Assembly: GCA_018907035.1 (NCBI GenBank)
Contig: JACCIC010000053.1
Location: 2,814,001 to 2,878,000 of the forward strand
From: Sycobia sp. Sy_11
Taxonomy: Eukaryota; Arthropoda; Insecta; Hymenoptera; Epichrysomallidae
Direction: 5' to 3'
DNA: 64,000 nt
Shown: positions 11,374 through 22,780 of the stretch, one piece after another
How positions within the stretch are numbered: the first letter of the stretch is position 1
How the letters are laid out: each line of letters begins with the position of its first letter
Notes under the pieces: model-generated
Databases searched by the model: none
What the model saw: only the letters and a program-made list of their open reading frames with translations
What the model was told of the DNA's origin: nothing
Program-made: the position numbers and the translations under genes

Positions 11374-11898
11374 TAAGGATTTTTCCATTTAATCAACTCA
11401 TTCACAATCATAACGATATTATATAGATTTTGGCGTACAATTCGTAGAGACTGCTTATGTTTAAATTTCGAATCTGCACAGTGCGTCACGAAAGTATAAG
11501 AACCGGATCTGTCCGAAGTCGAATCAGTGCAAATCGTCCCAAATGTTGAAAATTGTGTAATTTTCACCGATAAATGAGTTAAATGTTCCAGTGCGCAGCC
11601 GGTGTAACTCGAAATCGCATTGGTTAAACAGAGTACGCCGAATCAATTTCCACTGATTACAACTTTGGCGAGCATGAAGCCTATATAGATACCCGAACAT
11701 ATTACTAGCGCGCAAAACGAACGCGATCCCATGCCCTTTGCTGGAAATTCAGTATTCTTGCGTTGTTTTTTTTTCTTCTCCGTTTCATACGCGGGCCGCC
11801 TCGAAATGGAAAAAGAGACTCGAGCCGCTGATGGCATTCCGGACAATCGAGATATATTGTAATGATAATATCGAAAAACTGACGTTTCCGCGTCGCTC

Positions 11899-11901
<3 letters not shown>

Positions 11902-11948
<47 letters not shown>
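11902..11948. repeat. (AT)n microsatellite
   Basis: 47 bp. Confidence 0.95.
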
Positions 11949-11950
<2 letters not shown>

Positions 11951-12218
11951 TATATTATATTCATACATACAGGCGTTACAGCGATGCATTCCGTTAATTC
12001 CGTCGCAAACGTTGAGACGGTATGTATAGAATACGCGTTGCCGAGGCCCGACTCGCGAGGGACTGACTCTCTCTCTCTCTCGGAGCGTAAATCTTAGCGG
12101 CCGTCGGGAGCCAATGACATATGGTCGCTCATACAAGCTCTGTTCTACATATATATATATGGTGCACGATTCGCGCAGCGATGAGGAATGGACAATATCA
12201 TTATGGTAGTGTTCGACT

Positions 12219-12259
<41 letters not shown>
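12219..12259. repeat. compound (AC)n(AT)n microsatellite
   Basis: AC to about 12242, then AT. Confidence 0.93.
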
Positions 12260-13185
12260 CGCCTAATAGAAGACGACGCAACAATTATACGTTTGCGTTC
12301 ATGTCACTAGGAAATTTTTATATCCGAGCATCGATAAGTATGTGACGAATAAAAATACAGATAATTTTCAAATCCAAGGAGATAAGATGCTTTTCTCGGA
12401 ATATTGCGTACATGCGGCTATAATTTTATCTTGAAGAATTTCGTACAATCATTTAACTCGCATCGGATCTATAAGTTTCAATCGGCGCGTATAATCAAAC
12501 TATCGTTACGACGCCATGCCGGAGCAATACAGGAAAATTCGCTTTTTAACGGCACTTGTATAACCCGCGTAGAAATTTAGTTTAGAATACTTCGCTAATC
12601 GAGTTAGAAATTTCTGTTTATAATTGAGATCTGGCAAGAAAACTTTAACAGATTCTATTGTGTGTATGTCCCCTACTATTGAGGATATTCGCAGGAATAA
12701 CTATTTAAATCCTAACATGTAATAATAATCAATATCTAAAGAATTCTATATAAAATCTATTCACATTATTTTTATTTCAACTCGAAATTTTATTTCATTC
12801 TGTCTGAGAAATAATCGAAATCTGAAGAAGAATTCGTATGTGGAATATTAAAATATGAAGAATATATTTAATCCAACCAAAAATTAATTTTATTAAATAC
12901 ATACACATTTCCTTGTTTCCAATAAATAATTGTACTCAATTTTTGAAAATAAATATTTACAATAAAAATTTTAATAATTTATATTATTTTCCAGTTCTTA
13001 AGATTTATACATTATTTTACCTATTATGTTATACGAATTTTTGAAAATTCTTTTTTGTTGTTTTTTCTTTTCATTTCATTTAGATGTAAAAACCAGATCA
13101 TATTTTCACATATATATATATATAGATTATTATTAATTATCCACGTACATTACAAATAATAATTTTATTACGCTCAAAAATTATC

Positions 13186-13258
13186 CGACCTGACTTGAAC
13201 TAGAACGGAAAACCCTCTGTTACGCAAGCTAACGGATTCTCCACTATGCCATCGCGAT
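13186..13258 (-). mobile_element. tRNA-derived SINE-like sequence or decayed tRNA pseudogene
   Basis: On the minus strand there is a pol III A-box-like TGGCATAGTGGA (13240-13251) and a B-box-like AGTTCAAGTCA (13191-13201), about 38 bases apart as in tRNAs. Between them GTTAGCTTGCGTAAC could form a short anticodon-like stem of 4 bp with a 7-base loop. The T-arm and acceptor stems do not close, so this is not a working tRNA. It is followed in its own orientation by AT-rich sequence and a short (TA)n at 13112-13126, which could be a SINE tail. Which tRNA it came from is not clear. Confidence 0.55.
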
Positions 13259-13259
13259 T

Positions 13260-13944
13260 ATATATGGCAATAACTCAAAAATATATATACATATCAACTC
13301 GACTGTACACAAATCGCGGAGCATGGATTATTATATTTCGATTCGACCTAGGGAATCCTAACTTAGCCTCGTGTAAGTAAATAGAAAGGACATTTGAGTA
13401 GATTAAAAATAGAAATTCCAATCTTGTAATTGTCATATCTTATATGAAGAAAAATTAAGTAAATCGAACTAGATTTGATAGAGTAATACATAGACTATTA
13501 TGGAAATGGAATAATCGCAGGGAAATACGACTCGGATCCAGCGAGTTATTGCTAACTAGAATCCAGCTCCTACTGGGGATATGCCGAGGATGTTTCCACA
13601 CGCGAATAACCTAAATCCTTTTGCCGGAATTAAAATATTTTCAGTTTCTCTCTGCCATTAACTTATTTCTATTTTCTGTCTTTTTGCCGTGATTATCGCG
13701 TACCACAAGTCGAACAATTAAAATGAGACTTACAGATTATCGATATATGGATAGTTACATTTAAAATTTCGGCCTATATTATATTTAATCTTTATTTCAA
13801 TGCAGTTTCTACCGTTGATTCGGTGATTCATACGGTAGAATTATAGCGACAACATAAACATAAAACAAAAGAAAGAAAAAGCTGACTTGATAAAAACTGG
13901 CCTAAATTTCTACTCGTATGAACAGTTTTGAAAATTACAAAATC

Positions 13945-13979
<35 letters not shown>

Positions 13980-14100
13980 ATACGATGAGATAATAGGCGA
14001 GAAATCAAAAAAAGAAAAAAAAGAGCCCTTGGAACAATTCAAGTTATATTATACTACTCGCGAGTAATATAAAGGTATATAATATATATTTCTCGCAACA
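13260..14100. other. AT-rich, nothing recognised
   Basis: AT-rich DNA ending at a (TG)n tract (13949-13976). No coding frame of note. Confidence 0.6.
13949..13976. repeat. (TG)n microsatellite
   Basis: 28 bp. Confidence 0.95.
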
Positions 14101-14236
14101 TTCGACGATCTCTTCTAGTACGGATGGTGGCTGTACCGCGGGGCTTGCACCGAGCCGCAGGCGCAATACAGGGTGATCGAATGCGAACGTTACAGCGCGC
14201 ACGCAAAGCCGTTTCGCCCCTTCCTGCCTTGCAATA

Positions 14237-14279
14237 AGCCCGGTTAATAACTTCCGATGTCTCGGTTATTAACCGGGCT
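14237..14279. other. perfect 15-bp inverted repeat (hairpin)
   Basis: AGCCCGGTTAATAAC (14237-14251) is followed after 13 bases by its exact reverse complement (14265-14279). It lies in a small CpG-rich patch between AT-rich blocks. The arm GGTTAATAAC resembles half of an HNF1-type homeodomain site. It could be a paired binding site, an RNA hairpin, or the relic of a foldback element. The stem is too short for a typical miRNA precursor, and no run of T follows to suggest a pol III terminator. Confidence 0.7.
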
Positions 14280-14419
14280 GCGCGAGGCTCGGCGGCGCGG
14301 AGATCTTTTTTACCCCGGGCCGACGGCGGTGCGACGGGATCCGCCGCGCGCGACGATCCAGCGGATATTTTACAGGCAAGGCTTTTTATTGACGCGATAT
14401 CTATATATATATATATATA

Positions 14420-15240
14420 GCACATTGATGGAAAAAAAAACTGACACACACATTAAATACAATAATTCAATATATAAAGATTTGTATTTTCTTTGAACTA
14501 ATGAAATGTAAGTTTCAGAAACATCCGAGATCGTTAGATTCTTTACTGCCTCGCATCAATGTACAACAATTATAAATTTTACTCGTGTCGACTGCTTTGA
14601 AATAAATCGATAAACATTTTTATCTATCTCCCGGTCCTGTATGACTCTACGTAACAATCTAATTATACTAATATAATTGCAGTTAGGACTGTCCTTTGTT
14701 TACAAACACCCCTGTTTCGAATCGCAAATGGAAATTGCTACTAAAGATGTAAAATCAAATTAAATGTTAAAAATTAAATAATAAAAATAAAATTATCTAC
14801 AACTTATATGCCAATCCCCTCTCCCACCACATGGAATTACATTTAACTGTCGCGTCCGACGTTTCCCACTGCTTCGTTCATCTTCAACGAGTATACTTTA
14901 CTTCTTTAGTACTAATTCCCATTTCGGATTCTACGGCGGTGTTTATAAACGTGGATAATCCGTGTTTCATTATATCATCACAGTGCATTATTGCATAAAG
15001 ACCGCGTAAAAACGATACAATAAATGATTATTTATATCTTATAACGGAGTTCGTTCGAATTGTAAGTATCTATTTTTACCCCGCACAAAAATCGAATTCT
15101 CGCTTCGATAAATAAACAATAAACCAATAAATAAACAATTGCTATGCGAATTCTCTTCTTCGACAATGAATTTTTCAAGCTCGTTGCGAATAAAGCCTCG
15201 GGGCGCGAATGATAATTGGGTCGAACCGAATTCTAGCTTT
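14420..15240. other. AT-rich, nothing recognised
   Basis: No coding signal or repeat beyond short A/T runs. Confidence 0.6.
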
Positions 15241-15576
15241 ATCAATGGTTGTGCAATTGGTATAAAAATGAATATATAAGTATTCTTCGAGCAAAGCTTA
15301 CTATAACCGCCGTTAATTCATCTGTTTGGAATCGTTGTACGGCGAACGCTCTAAGCGTACGGTCGTGTAAAGGCCATTGTGGAAAAAAAAAAAAAAAAAA
15401 CTGTCCAAAATCGCGAGCTCGACTCTCGTCAAATCTCGAGACGATTGTCATTCTAAAATCTACAGAGGCACTTCTCACACACCGAGCCCAACCGCCCCCC
15501 CCCCCGTACGCGCAAACGAACGTGATATCGCGCGAATGCGTTCGAGTAATATAGAGAGGGCTTGCCAAAACGACCG

Positions 15577-15580
<4 letters not shown>

Positions 15581-15610
<30 letters not shown>
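15581..15610. repeat. (CT)n microsatellite
   Basis: 30 bp, faces (GA)n at 15811-15831. Confidence 0.95.
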
Positions 15611-15613
<3 letters not shown>

Positions 15614-15810
15614 CCTCTCTGTCGACACGCGCACCGTGCGAACTCGAATCATTATCGCACTTGTGCCAAGGTCGGTCTCTCTCCTCCCTCTTTTACATCG
15701 AAGCTCGCATCCCGCGCGTATACCTATATGTGTGTATATATATATATAAAAAGCATCGGCCCGTCCTCCCTCTCGTCAAGTGCGCCATAATAGTAGAAGA
15801 CGTATAAAAA

Positions 15811-15831
15811 GAGAGAGAGAGAGAGAGAGAG
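15811..15831. repeat. (GA)n microsatellite
   Basis: 21 bp. Confidence 0.93.
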
Positions 15832-16143
15832 TGGGAGAGAGAGCGAATCGGGCACGTTTCTCTCACTCTCACTCTCTTTCGCTCTTATATGCGCCCGTTC
15901 GCGGTCCATATCCAATAAAAGTTGCCTTTGCTTGATGGGGCAATAAGCGTCCCCCTGCTGCCTCTCTGCTCTCACTCTCTTTCTCTGTGTGTGTGTCTCT
16001 CTCTCTCCCCCTCTCCCCTTACCCTCTCCCACCCAGTCCCTCTAATGCGTCATTACTGTCGAGCTTTACGGGCACCTCGTATCATTTCACTTAGGTATAT
16101 TGATATGGCAACGAGCTCCCGTCCGACGCGCGTGCTCCTCTCC

Positions 16144-16150
<7 letters not shown>

Positions 16151-16180
<30 letters not shown>
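16151..16180. repeat. (TC)n microsatellite
   Basis: 30 bp, faces (GA)n at 16258-16292. Confidence 0.95.
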
Positions 16181-16183
<3 letters not shown>

Positions 16184-16255
16184 GCAGCAGCAGCGCGGCG
16201 ACTCTCTTCTTCTTCTTCGCGGCCCTCGAATGCTTGTATGCCGAAGCGGCGCGCG

Positions 16256-16257
<2 letters not shown>

Positions 16258-16292
<35 letters not shown>
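16258..16292. repeat. (GA)n microsatellite
   Basis: 35 bp. Confidence 0.95.
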
Positions 16293-16296
<4 letters not shown>

Positions 16297-16718
16297 AGAC
16301 AGCAGAGAGCATCGACGACTATTACACACTCTCCCCGGCGTAGCCGCCGAGGCTCCGGATTATTGCCTTTATTAAAATCCACTTTGTTGCAGCTCTTGTC
16401 TTTTTTATTGTTTGTTACTTGTCCCCCCTCCCCCCCCCCGCCCGCCGCTCTGTCGCCTTCGCTCGCTCCTCTTTCGGCGCGAGAATGAAATAAAAAAAAC
16501 AAAAAAAAAGCATACGCGCGCGCACGAACACCGCAAGTAGCCAGAGGCAGACAAAAGCTTCGGCTTTATCGCCCGAGCGATATCGCGAACCCTCGTCGAG
16601 CGCGAGCGCGATCGTTCGGATCAATCGCGCGCCGGACGAGAAGGAAATATACGCCGTTTGATTCGCAATTTTTCACGCGTACGCGCCTGAATTCACCTCG
16701 GTGTCGCTCACTCTCGCC

Positions 16719-16735
16719 GGGGGGGGGGGGGGGGG
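16719..16735. repeat. G homopolymer
   Basis: 17 consecutive G, unusually long for a single-base G run. Confidence 0.9.
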
Positions 16736-16892
16736 TGGAAGGATATAAGGGCGAATGACAATGGGCGGCGTTGCGCGTCGGGGTCACGATGGGCTCCGAT
16801 TCCAGCCGCCGGCGGGCGATTCGACGCCAAGCGAAGCCCACGGGCATGGGAGTCGGCGAGAAATGGGGCCGATCGCGCTGAAGAAAGCTGCC

Positions 16893-16894
<2 letters not shown>

Positions 16895-16934
<40 letters not shown>
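16895..16934. repeat. (AT)n microsatellite
   Basis: 40 bp. Confidence 0.95.
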
Positions 16935-16936
<2 letters not shown>

Positions 16937-18138
16937 TATACATATATCATCGGCGGGGGGCCTTCAGTGTCGAAAATTCCATTACTCTTGGACCTTTCAT
17001 TTTTTTAATTTAATTACTTACGCGAATGATATCGAATGCAATTTTGGGAGGGAGGGGATGTCTTGACATTATATAAATATTTGAAGAGGTAACTTTTGTT
17101 TTTGTTTTTTAAACATAATACATCCACCAAAAAATTCGGTAAAAAAGTACTTACAAGGGGGGAGATGAAACGATATTTGACGTAACAGATTCGGCTGGGA
17201 TCGGTCGAGGTAACTTTCGTTACGCCCGAGTATCAATCTCAATGTATACACAGTGTCTTAAGGGCCTGTAACGCTCTCCGACATTATCAATTTTCCGTAT
17301 CCTCCTATTATTCGCGAATTGAGTCGCTTTTTAGGAAAAATCCCTATTCTACGGAAGACCCTCTCTGCTTGACGTTGGATTTTTCGAAATATGACATAAA
17401 TATATATATAAAGCGAAGAAAATTTTCAAAGAAACTATTCCTGACGAAGAAATATTCTTTTTACATAGCTACGCACGTCGATTACAAATCGGACGATTTC
17501 GAGGATAATTCGCGCCGCGATGCGTTTAGAATCGACACTTCAAGTGGTATAAAAGAGCTAAAAGGAAAAAAAAAATTATTCACTTGCGCACATTGATTCA
17601 CTGGGACTTTTCCGCCTGAAACGTATTGATTCTCGATTCTGAACTGCCGCCCCGTCGGAAGAGAGTCGGCGATAGTTTGCCGGGAAAATTCCCCAGACCA
17701 CAAAGATGTATAGAATTTCGTCGGCGTTTTGCGAGGAGCCACTGTCGGAAGTAAGAAAGACCGACGGCTCGGGAGATGGAAGAGCCTTTCGGTTCTACAC
17801 TCGTCCTCGAAATTTCGTTACATCTACGTATCGGTGATGGGGTTTATTTTCCAATGAGCAAATGTAATAAAACGTACAACATATTTAAAGACTTCTCGCA
17901 CTGCGCTCAATAATAATTGATGCATTTTCTTTCTTTCTTCGTCTTTCTTTCAAAAAATCGCCCTTAAGCTTGAGATAGCGCTACGAAAGAATAATGCGAA
18001 AGAGCTTGACGGAAAAGAGGTCGAACGATACGAGCCTGATTATTCATTAACAAAAGAGAAACTTTCGCTCGCCATAATTATAAAGCGATAAATCAGAATT
18101 TATTGCCATCAGAAGAGATATTAATATACTTCACTTAG

Positions 18139-18140
<2 letters not shown>

Positions 18141-18170
<30 letters not shown>
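18141..18170. repeat. (GT)n microsatellite
   Basis: 30 bp. Confidence 0.95.
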
Positions 18171-18172
<2 letters not shown>

Positions 18173-18250
18173 TCGAACTCCCCAAGACCGAAGCGCCGAT
18201 CCAGAACGGTTTTACGATAAAAGTATTTTTATGTCTTCATCATTAGCGCG

Positions 18251-18310
<60 letters not shown>
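18251..18310. repeat. compound (AT)n(GT)n microsatellite
   Basis: AT to 18272, then GT to 18310. Confidence 0.95.
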
Positions 18311-18312
<2 letters not shown>

Positions 18313-18534
18313 CTATATAGCTATATTAGCGAAATTCGCGCGCCTCCGAAACGATCGTTCCGTGAGATTTCCGCGAGTCCCCCCCCCCCAGCCCTCCTGC
18401 TCAACGCCGATTTAAATGTTGCCATATAGTCGGGCAAACATTTGTCATGGGGTGGAGGGGCGGGGGAGCTTTTTACAGCTTTTAACGGGAAATTTCTCTA
18501 AAATAGCTTTATTGCCCGAGCGCAACTCGTGGGC

Positions 18535-18540
<6 letters not shown>

Positions 18541-18581
<41 letters not shown>
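18541..18581. repeat. (CT)n microsatellite
   Basis: 41 bp. Confidence 0.95.
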
Positions 18582-18585
<4 letters not shown>

Positions 18586-18802
18586 CGCTCTCGCTCGCGG
18601 TCCGCGCTCGTAAAAATACAGTCGTAAAAGTTGCGAGATTACTTTTTACGATTCGGTCCTGCGTACGTCGTCCGCGCCGTCGTCCCCTCGCGATGCTACC
18701 TGTCGGCGAAAAATAAGGACAGGTATGTCCGTCGCGCCCGCGGAGAAGTCTCCGGCGTTTTTCCGCTTTGCCGGGCAGTTATAATGTACGGTACCGCGTA
18801 CA

Positions 18803-18805
<3 letters not shown>

Positions 18806-18854
<49 letters not shown>
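18806..18854. repeat. (AT)n microsatellite
   Basis: 49 bp. Confidence 0.95.
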
Positions 18855-18855
<1 letters not shown>

Positions 18856-19142
18856 GATGGAGGGGGCATTTTTACGTCTGGATAACTCTGCGTGCACGGG
18901 GTGTCCTATGTCTCATTCGCGGCTTGATGCGGCCATTTCAATTATACGCGAATGAAATCGGACGCGTGGTATTATTCTTTTCTTTCCCTTCGCGCGCACA
19001 GCACGACGTAGAGCCTTACGAATTGGCGGAGTGCCTTATTTCGTAGCGAGGAATTCTGGCCGCGCAACGGGTAATTTGGCGTGTTTATTCGTTGACATCG
19101 TTTTTCTCTCAGCTTGTGTGATTACGATTGAGCTAACAAACA

Positions 19143-19145
<3 letters not shown>

Positions 19146-19189
<44 letters not shown>
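19146..19189. repeat. (AT)n microsatellite
   Basis: 44 bp. Confidence 0.95.
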
Positions 19190-19192
<3 letters not shown>

Positions 19193-19337
19193 AATATTCA
19201 CGGTTTAAGAGCACTTCCTGTCGAAATCACATCGCGCAAACGGAAGGGAGTGTATGTCCAACAATTTATAGAGCGAAAATTTTCACCGAATTCAAATTCA
19301 CAACCGAGAGCAAATGATATTATTGGACACGTGAGGG

Positions 19338-19361
19338 TATATATATATATATATATATATA
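19338..19361. repeat. (TA)n microsatellite
   Basis: 24 bp. Confidence 0.93.
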
Positions 19362-19614
19362 GATACATATAATTAAAATCGATAATACTGCGCAATATTT
19401 TTCTCGAGACGAGTCTTTTGATTGCGTTGCTCGCGCACACGCTGCGCTTTATGCGGATTTCAAACAGAACGAGAGATAAAGAAAGAGGGGGGGGGCAGAT
19501 AAATCTTTTTTATCGCCGTTCCAAGATATTCTATACATACGTTTGTACGTTCAAAAATATAATTAAAGCACATGCACAAATGCATACATTACAATCGTTA
19601 ATCTCCCCCTTTGG

Positions 19615-19618
<4 letters not shown>

Positions 19619-19654
<36 letters not shown>
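19619..19654. repeat. (CA)n microsatellite
   Basis: 36 bp. Confidence 0.95.
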
Positions 19655-19658
<4 letters not shown>

Positions 19659-19958
19659 CAGAATGCAACTTCGAATCTAAATAATTATAAATCTATAATT
19701 ATCTTCACTGAGCACCGTTACATATATATTATCGATATTATTTTCTGAAAATAGTGTTTACGTTTTTTTTTTCAATAGTGTTTACGTTTCAATACGAATG
19801 TCACCCCCGCGTGAAATTCTAATGATTAACACGTCTCTCAAGTCAATAATGAGAGACAAGTATAACAGCATACAATGCATTCTACACTCCTATGTAACGT
19901 TCACACGCGCTCGTCTTAATCCTTCTCTTACACGATCTATCGGAGCGGTCGAATTTCC

Positions 19959-19978
19959 GCGCGCGCGCGCGCGCGCGC
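19959..19978. repeat. alternating (GC)n
   Basis: 20 bp of strictly alternating C and G. Confidence 0.9.
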
Positions 19979-20517
19979 TAAGTTCACAAGACACTCTTAT
20001 CGATCTCCAATGACGTACAGACACACTTCAGCACCCTTCCGTGCGCTCAATGCAACTATCCACACGGCGACGGCGGCGGCCCGTCCGCGCGGATCCAACG
20101 CATCCGCCGCGAATTTCCCGCGGAACGCCAACACCAACACGTCCCTCCGTGACCCTCGACACTTACTAATCGAAACACCGCGGCCCCTCGGAAAAGTCGC
20201 GAAACGGCTCATTTCGCGCGCTCCCGCGCCCGCGCGCCCCGGCGCTCGGCCTAGCGTCCCGGAGGAAACTGCGAGCCAGGCGGTGCGCGGGTGTCGTCGT
20301 TAACCCCTCCTCGGCCGGCGGCGCGCGCGGACGACCCGAGGAGCCCCGCGTCCTTCGGGGAAGAGGGCCCTAAAAAAAAAAAAAACAAAAAGAGAAAAAG
20401 AAAAAGTAGAAGGATGGTTAAAAATAAAAAAAAAGAAGCCGGAAAGAAAGAGATCGAGGGGAAAAAACAGTAAGTGTAGAATCGCTCGTCGAAGGGATCG
20501 TAAAAGTAATGGTGTTC

Positions 20518-20520
<3 letters not shown>

Positions 20521-20567
<47 letters not shown>
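20521..20567. repeat. (TA)n microsatellite
   Basis: 47 bp. Confidence 0.95.
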
Positions 20568-20569
<2 letters not shown>

Positions 20570-20704
20570 TACATCTAGCGATGGCAAAAGGGAAGAGAAA
20601 AAAATCACGGCCTCGTCGAAAGTGTGTATAATATGGGCATTTCGCGCTGCGTTTGGTTTACGAGGGCGGCTAGGCCCGCCCGACGGACGGGAAGACCGCG
20701 CCGC

Positions 20705-20707
<3 letters not shown>

Positions 20708-20746
<39 letters not shown>
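20708..20746. repeat. (CT)n microsatellite
   Basis: 39 bp. Confidence 0.95.
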
Positions 20747-20750
<4 letters not shown>

Positions 20751-20835
20751 CTCTGTCTGTCCCTGCTAGACCGCTGCAGCCTAGCTCGGGACGTCTGCCG
20801 CGCAGCTGGCGGCCCGGTCACCCCGTTTTGGTTTC

Positions 20836-20838
<3 letters not shown>

Positions 20839-20867
<29 letters not shown>
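20839..20867. repeat. T homopolymer
   Basis: 29 bp. Confidence 0.93.
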
Positions 20868-20871
<4 letters not shown>

Positions 20872-21076
20872 GCCGAGTATAACCTGCGACGGTGCAGCGG
20901 CGCGGGCTGCGGCAACCCTTGGACCCGTCGGCGCGCCGTCGGTCCGGCCGCACTGTTGCAGGAAATCCCGGCGGCAACCCTGCGGCCGCATTGTTTTCCT
21001 CCTCCTCCCTCCCTCCCTCGCAGGGCCCACCGACGGCCTTGAACCCCTCCAATAAAACGTTGAAAAAGTGAGTTAT

Positions 21077-21082
<6 letters not shown>

Positions 21083-21129
<47 letters not shown>
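21083..21129. repeat. (AG)n microsatellite
   Basis: 47 bp. Confidence 0.95.
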
Positions 21130-21136
<7 letters not shown>

Positions 21137-21334
21137 GAGAGGGGGCAATTTTCGCGGCGGGTCGTCCGGAGTGTTTTTTTTTTCTTATATTTCAGGATAG
21201 CCGCCGGTACGGTACGTCGGTTCATAACCATTTTTTCGTTTTCATAAATAAGAAAAAGGGGGCGACTGGTTTAGGATCGCTTTGAACCCCCCCCCCCCCC
21301 ACAATAAAGAACGTTGTCCAGCGCGAGAGCGAGT

Positions 21335-21356
21335 GAGAGAGAGAGAGAGAGAGAGA
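21335..21356. repeat. (GA)n microsatellite
   Basis: 22 bp. Confidence 0.93.
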
Positions 21357-21600
21357 AAGAGAGGAGGACCTTGACCGCGCGCGGGCCGCGGAGAGTTCTT
21401 TATTGCATCCACTACTTGGGCGGCGGACGGGCGAGGGGGCAGTAGGGGAAATCGATGCCGAGGCGTGACTCCGGAAGGTAATTGCTGGGAGGCGAGGTTG
21501 CTCGAGAGGGAAAACAGGTAGAGTAATGGGTACGGGAATATTGCCCCCCCCCCCACACGCGACGCGACGTAAAAATCGGAGTCACCGAGCTTTGGCTAGT

Positions 21601-22780
21601 AAAAACGTTAGAAAATTTTCAGAGATTTTAAATTTTCAGCGTTTTAAAGTCGGAATGACGTTTCGGGCACCCTCGACTATCTGCGATCTTTGAATTTGAT
21701 GCGATAATGCACTTGCATCGGTGTATTGTATATAGATAGATTGTCAATGATTGGGATTTACAGTGGACATCGGAAACCTTAGAGAGTATATGTACAAAGA
21801 AAGACAATGCTGGAGAAGGATGTTTTCAAAAAAGGGCCTATTGAGACGGATTCCGCTCGTTGAAAAATCTTCAGGTGCATTATTCGAAAATATCCAGTAC
21901 AGTAATTGTATGAACATTTTCATGAAAGATTTTAAAAAGAATCCGTAAACCCGACTGTGAATTACAAGGTGTCTTTGTACCGTATGGAATCAACCTTGAC
22001 CTCCGTCATTTTACATTTCATTTTATGGCTCTACAGTCCGATCACCGAGCAAGAAATAAAATAAAAATTTAACAGCCTCTCAGTTAATCTGGAACACTTT
22101 TTTGAAATTCTGAATAATATTAATCACGAGCGCTCATATCTCGCAGCCTTCTTGGTTATTCGATACGATACGGAAGCCTACCTCGCGCGACAGTATCTTA
22201 TCACGATGAAATAGTCGGTTTCCGCTTGCATCACCAGAAATCTGAAATCTTCGCGATTCGAATGGATATCCTTTTTCCTTTTTTGTTGTGGTTGTTGTTG
22301 TTGTTGTTGTAGTCCGACTGTATTCGAGCGCAATGCCGTGTAAAATGAGATCGCGATTAATAATTTGAATTTTCAAAAATTCATCGATACTCTCACGGTG
22401 TAAACTGACATTTTACCGCACGAATCGGGCGCATGAAATTACGACAAACGGAGCAAAGTTTATATTCTTACACTCTGGGACATTATTTTTCAATTATCGT
22501 TCAATGTGTTTTACACTGAAAAAGCAAGCTAGTTTTGCACGGCATAAAATTCAAAAATCGGAGATGCATTGAAAAATATTACGTGAATGAAATACAAAGC
22601 GTGTACTTTCATCGAGTACTCAGAGAACCATTTGAAATCTCTTCAAACGAATAATGACCGGCTAATCGTTGGACAAAAACACAAAGTATCGAAGCCTCGA
22701 ATAAATATACGCCTTTTAACGGGTCGTTCATTTGGCAAACCGGGGGAAAATGTAATCGCGCGCATGGTGCGCAAAGACGG
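21601..22780. other. AT-rich, nothing recognised
   Basis: Holds a (TTG)n triplet run at 22284-22310. Short open frames match no family. Confidence 0.6.
22284..22310. repeat. (TTG)n triplet repeat
   Basis: 27 bp with one imperfect unit. Confidence 0.9.

Larger units (their letters stand above)
11377..13185. other. AT-rich DNA with a small GC-richer patch near 11.7-12.2 kb
   Basis: Contains (AT)n at 11902-11948 and a compound (AC)n(AT)n at 12219-12259. From 12.35 kb it is uniformly AT-rich. No gene or RNA recognised. Confidence 0.6.
15241..16960. other. CpG-rich island with facing (TC)n and (GA)n tracts
   Basis: GC-rich DNA with two (TC)n-(GA)n inverted pairs, a G17 run at 16719-16735 and a terminal (AT)n. 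Long frames are Ser-Leu and Arg-Glu repeat translations. Possible regulatory island, no exon supported. Confidence 0.55.
16961..18340. other. mixed composition, no gene seen
   Basis: Moderate GC from about 17.1 to 18.0 kb with open frames on both strands (17369-17596 plus, 17482-17742 minus), neither matching a family I know. Ends in (GT)n and (AT)n(GT)n tracts. Confidence 0.5.
18341..19140. other. CpG-rich island with (CT)n and (AT)n
   Basis: CpG-rich, with (CT)n at 18541-18581 and (AT)n at 18806-18854. No exon supported. Confidence 0.55.
19190..19900. other. mixed DNA with microsatellites and a 16-bp duplication
   Basis: AATAGTGTTTACGTTT occurs twice at 19750-19765 and 19774-19789, a short tandem duplication separated by T-rich sequence. 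(TA)n and (CA)n tracts are also present. Confidence 0.6.
19901..21600. other. CpG-rich island
   Basis: Strongly CpG-rich, with an alternating (CG)n run at 19959-19978, (TA)n, (CT)n, (AG)n and (GA)n tracts and a T-run at 20839-20867. No exon supported. Confidence 0.55.

Noticed and set aside
11310..11715. Two overlapping minus-strand frames at the right edge of the 10-11.4 kb element
   Set aside because: Normal composition but no known motif. Most of the sequence is outside the element, so they are not its transposase.
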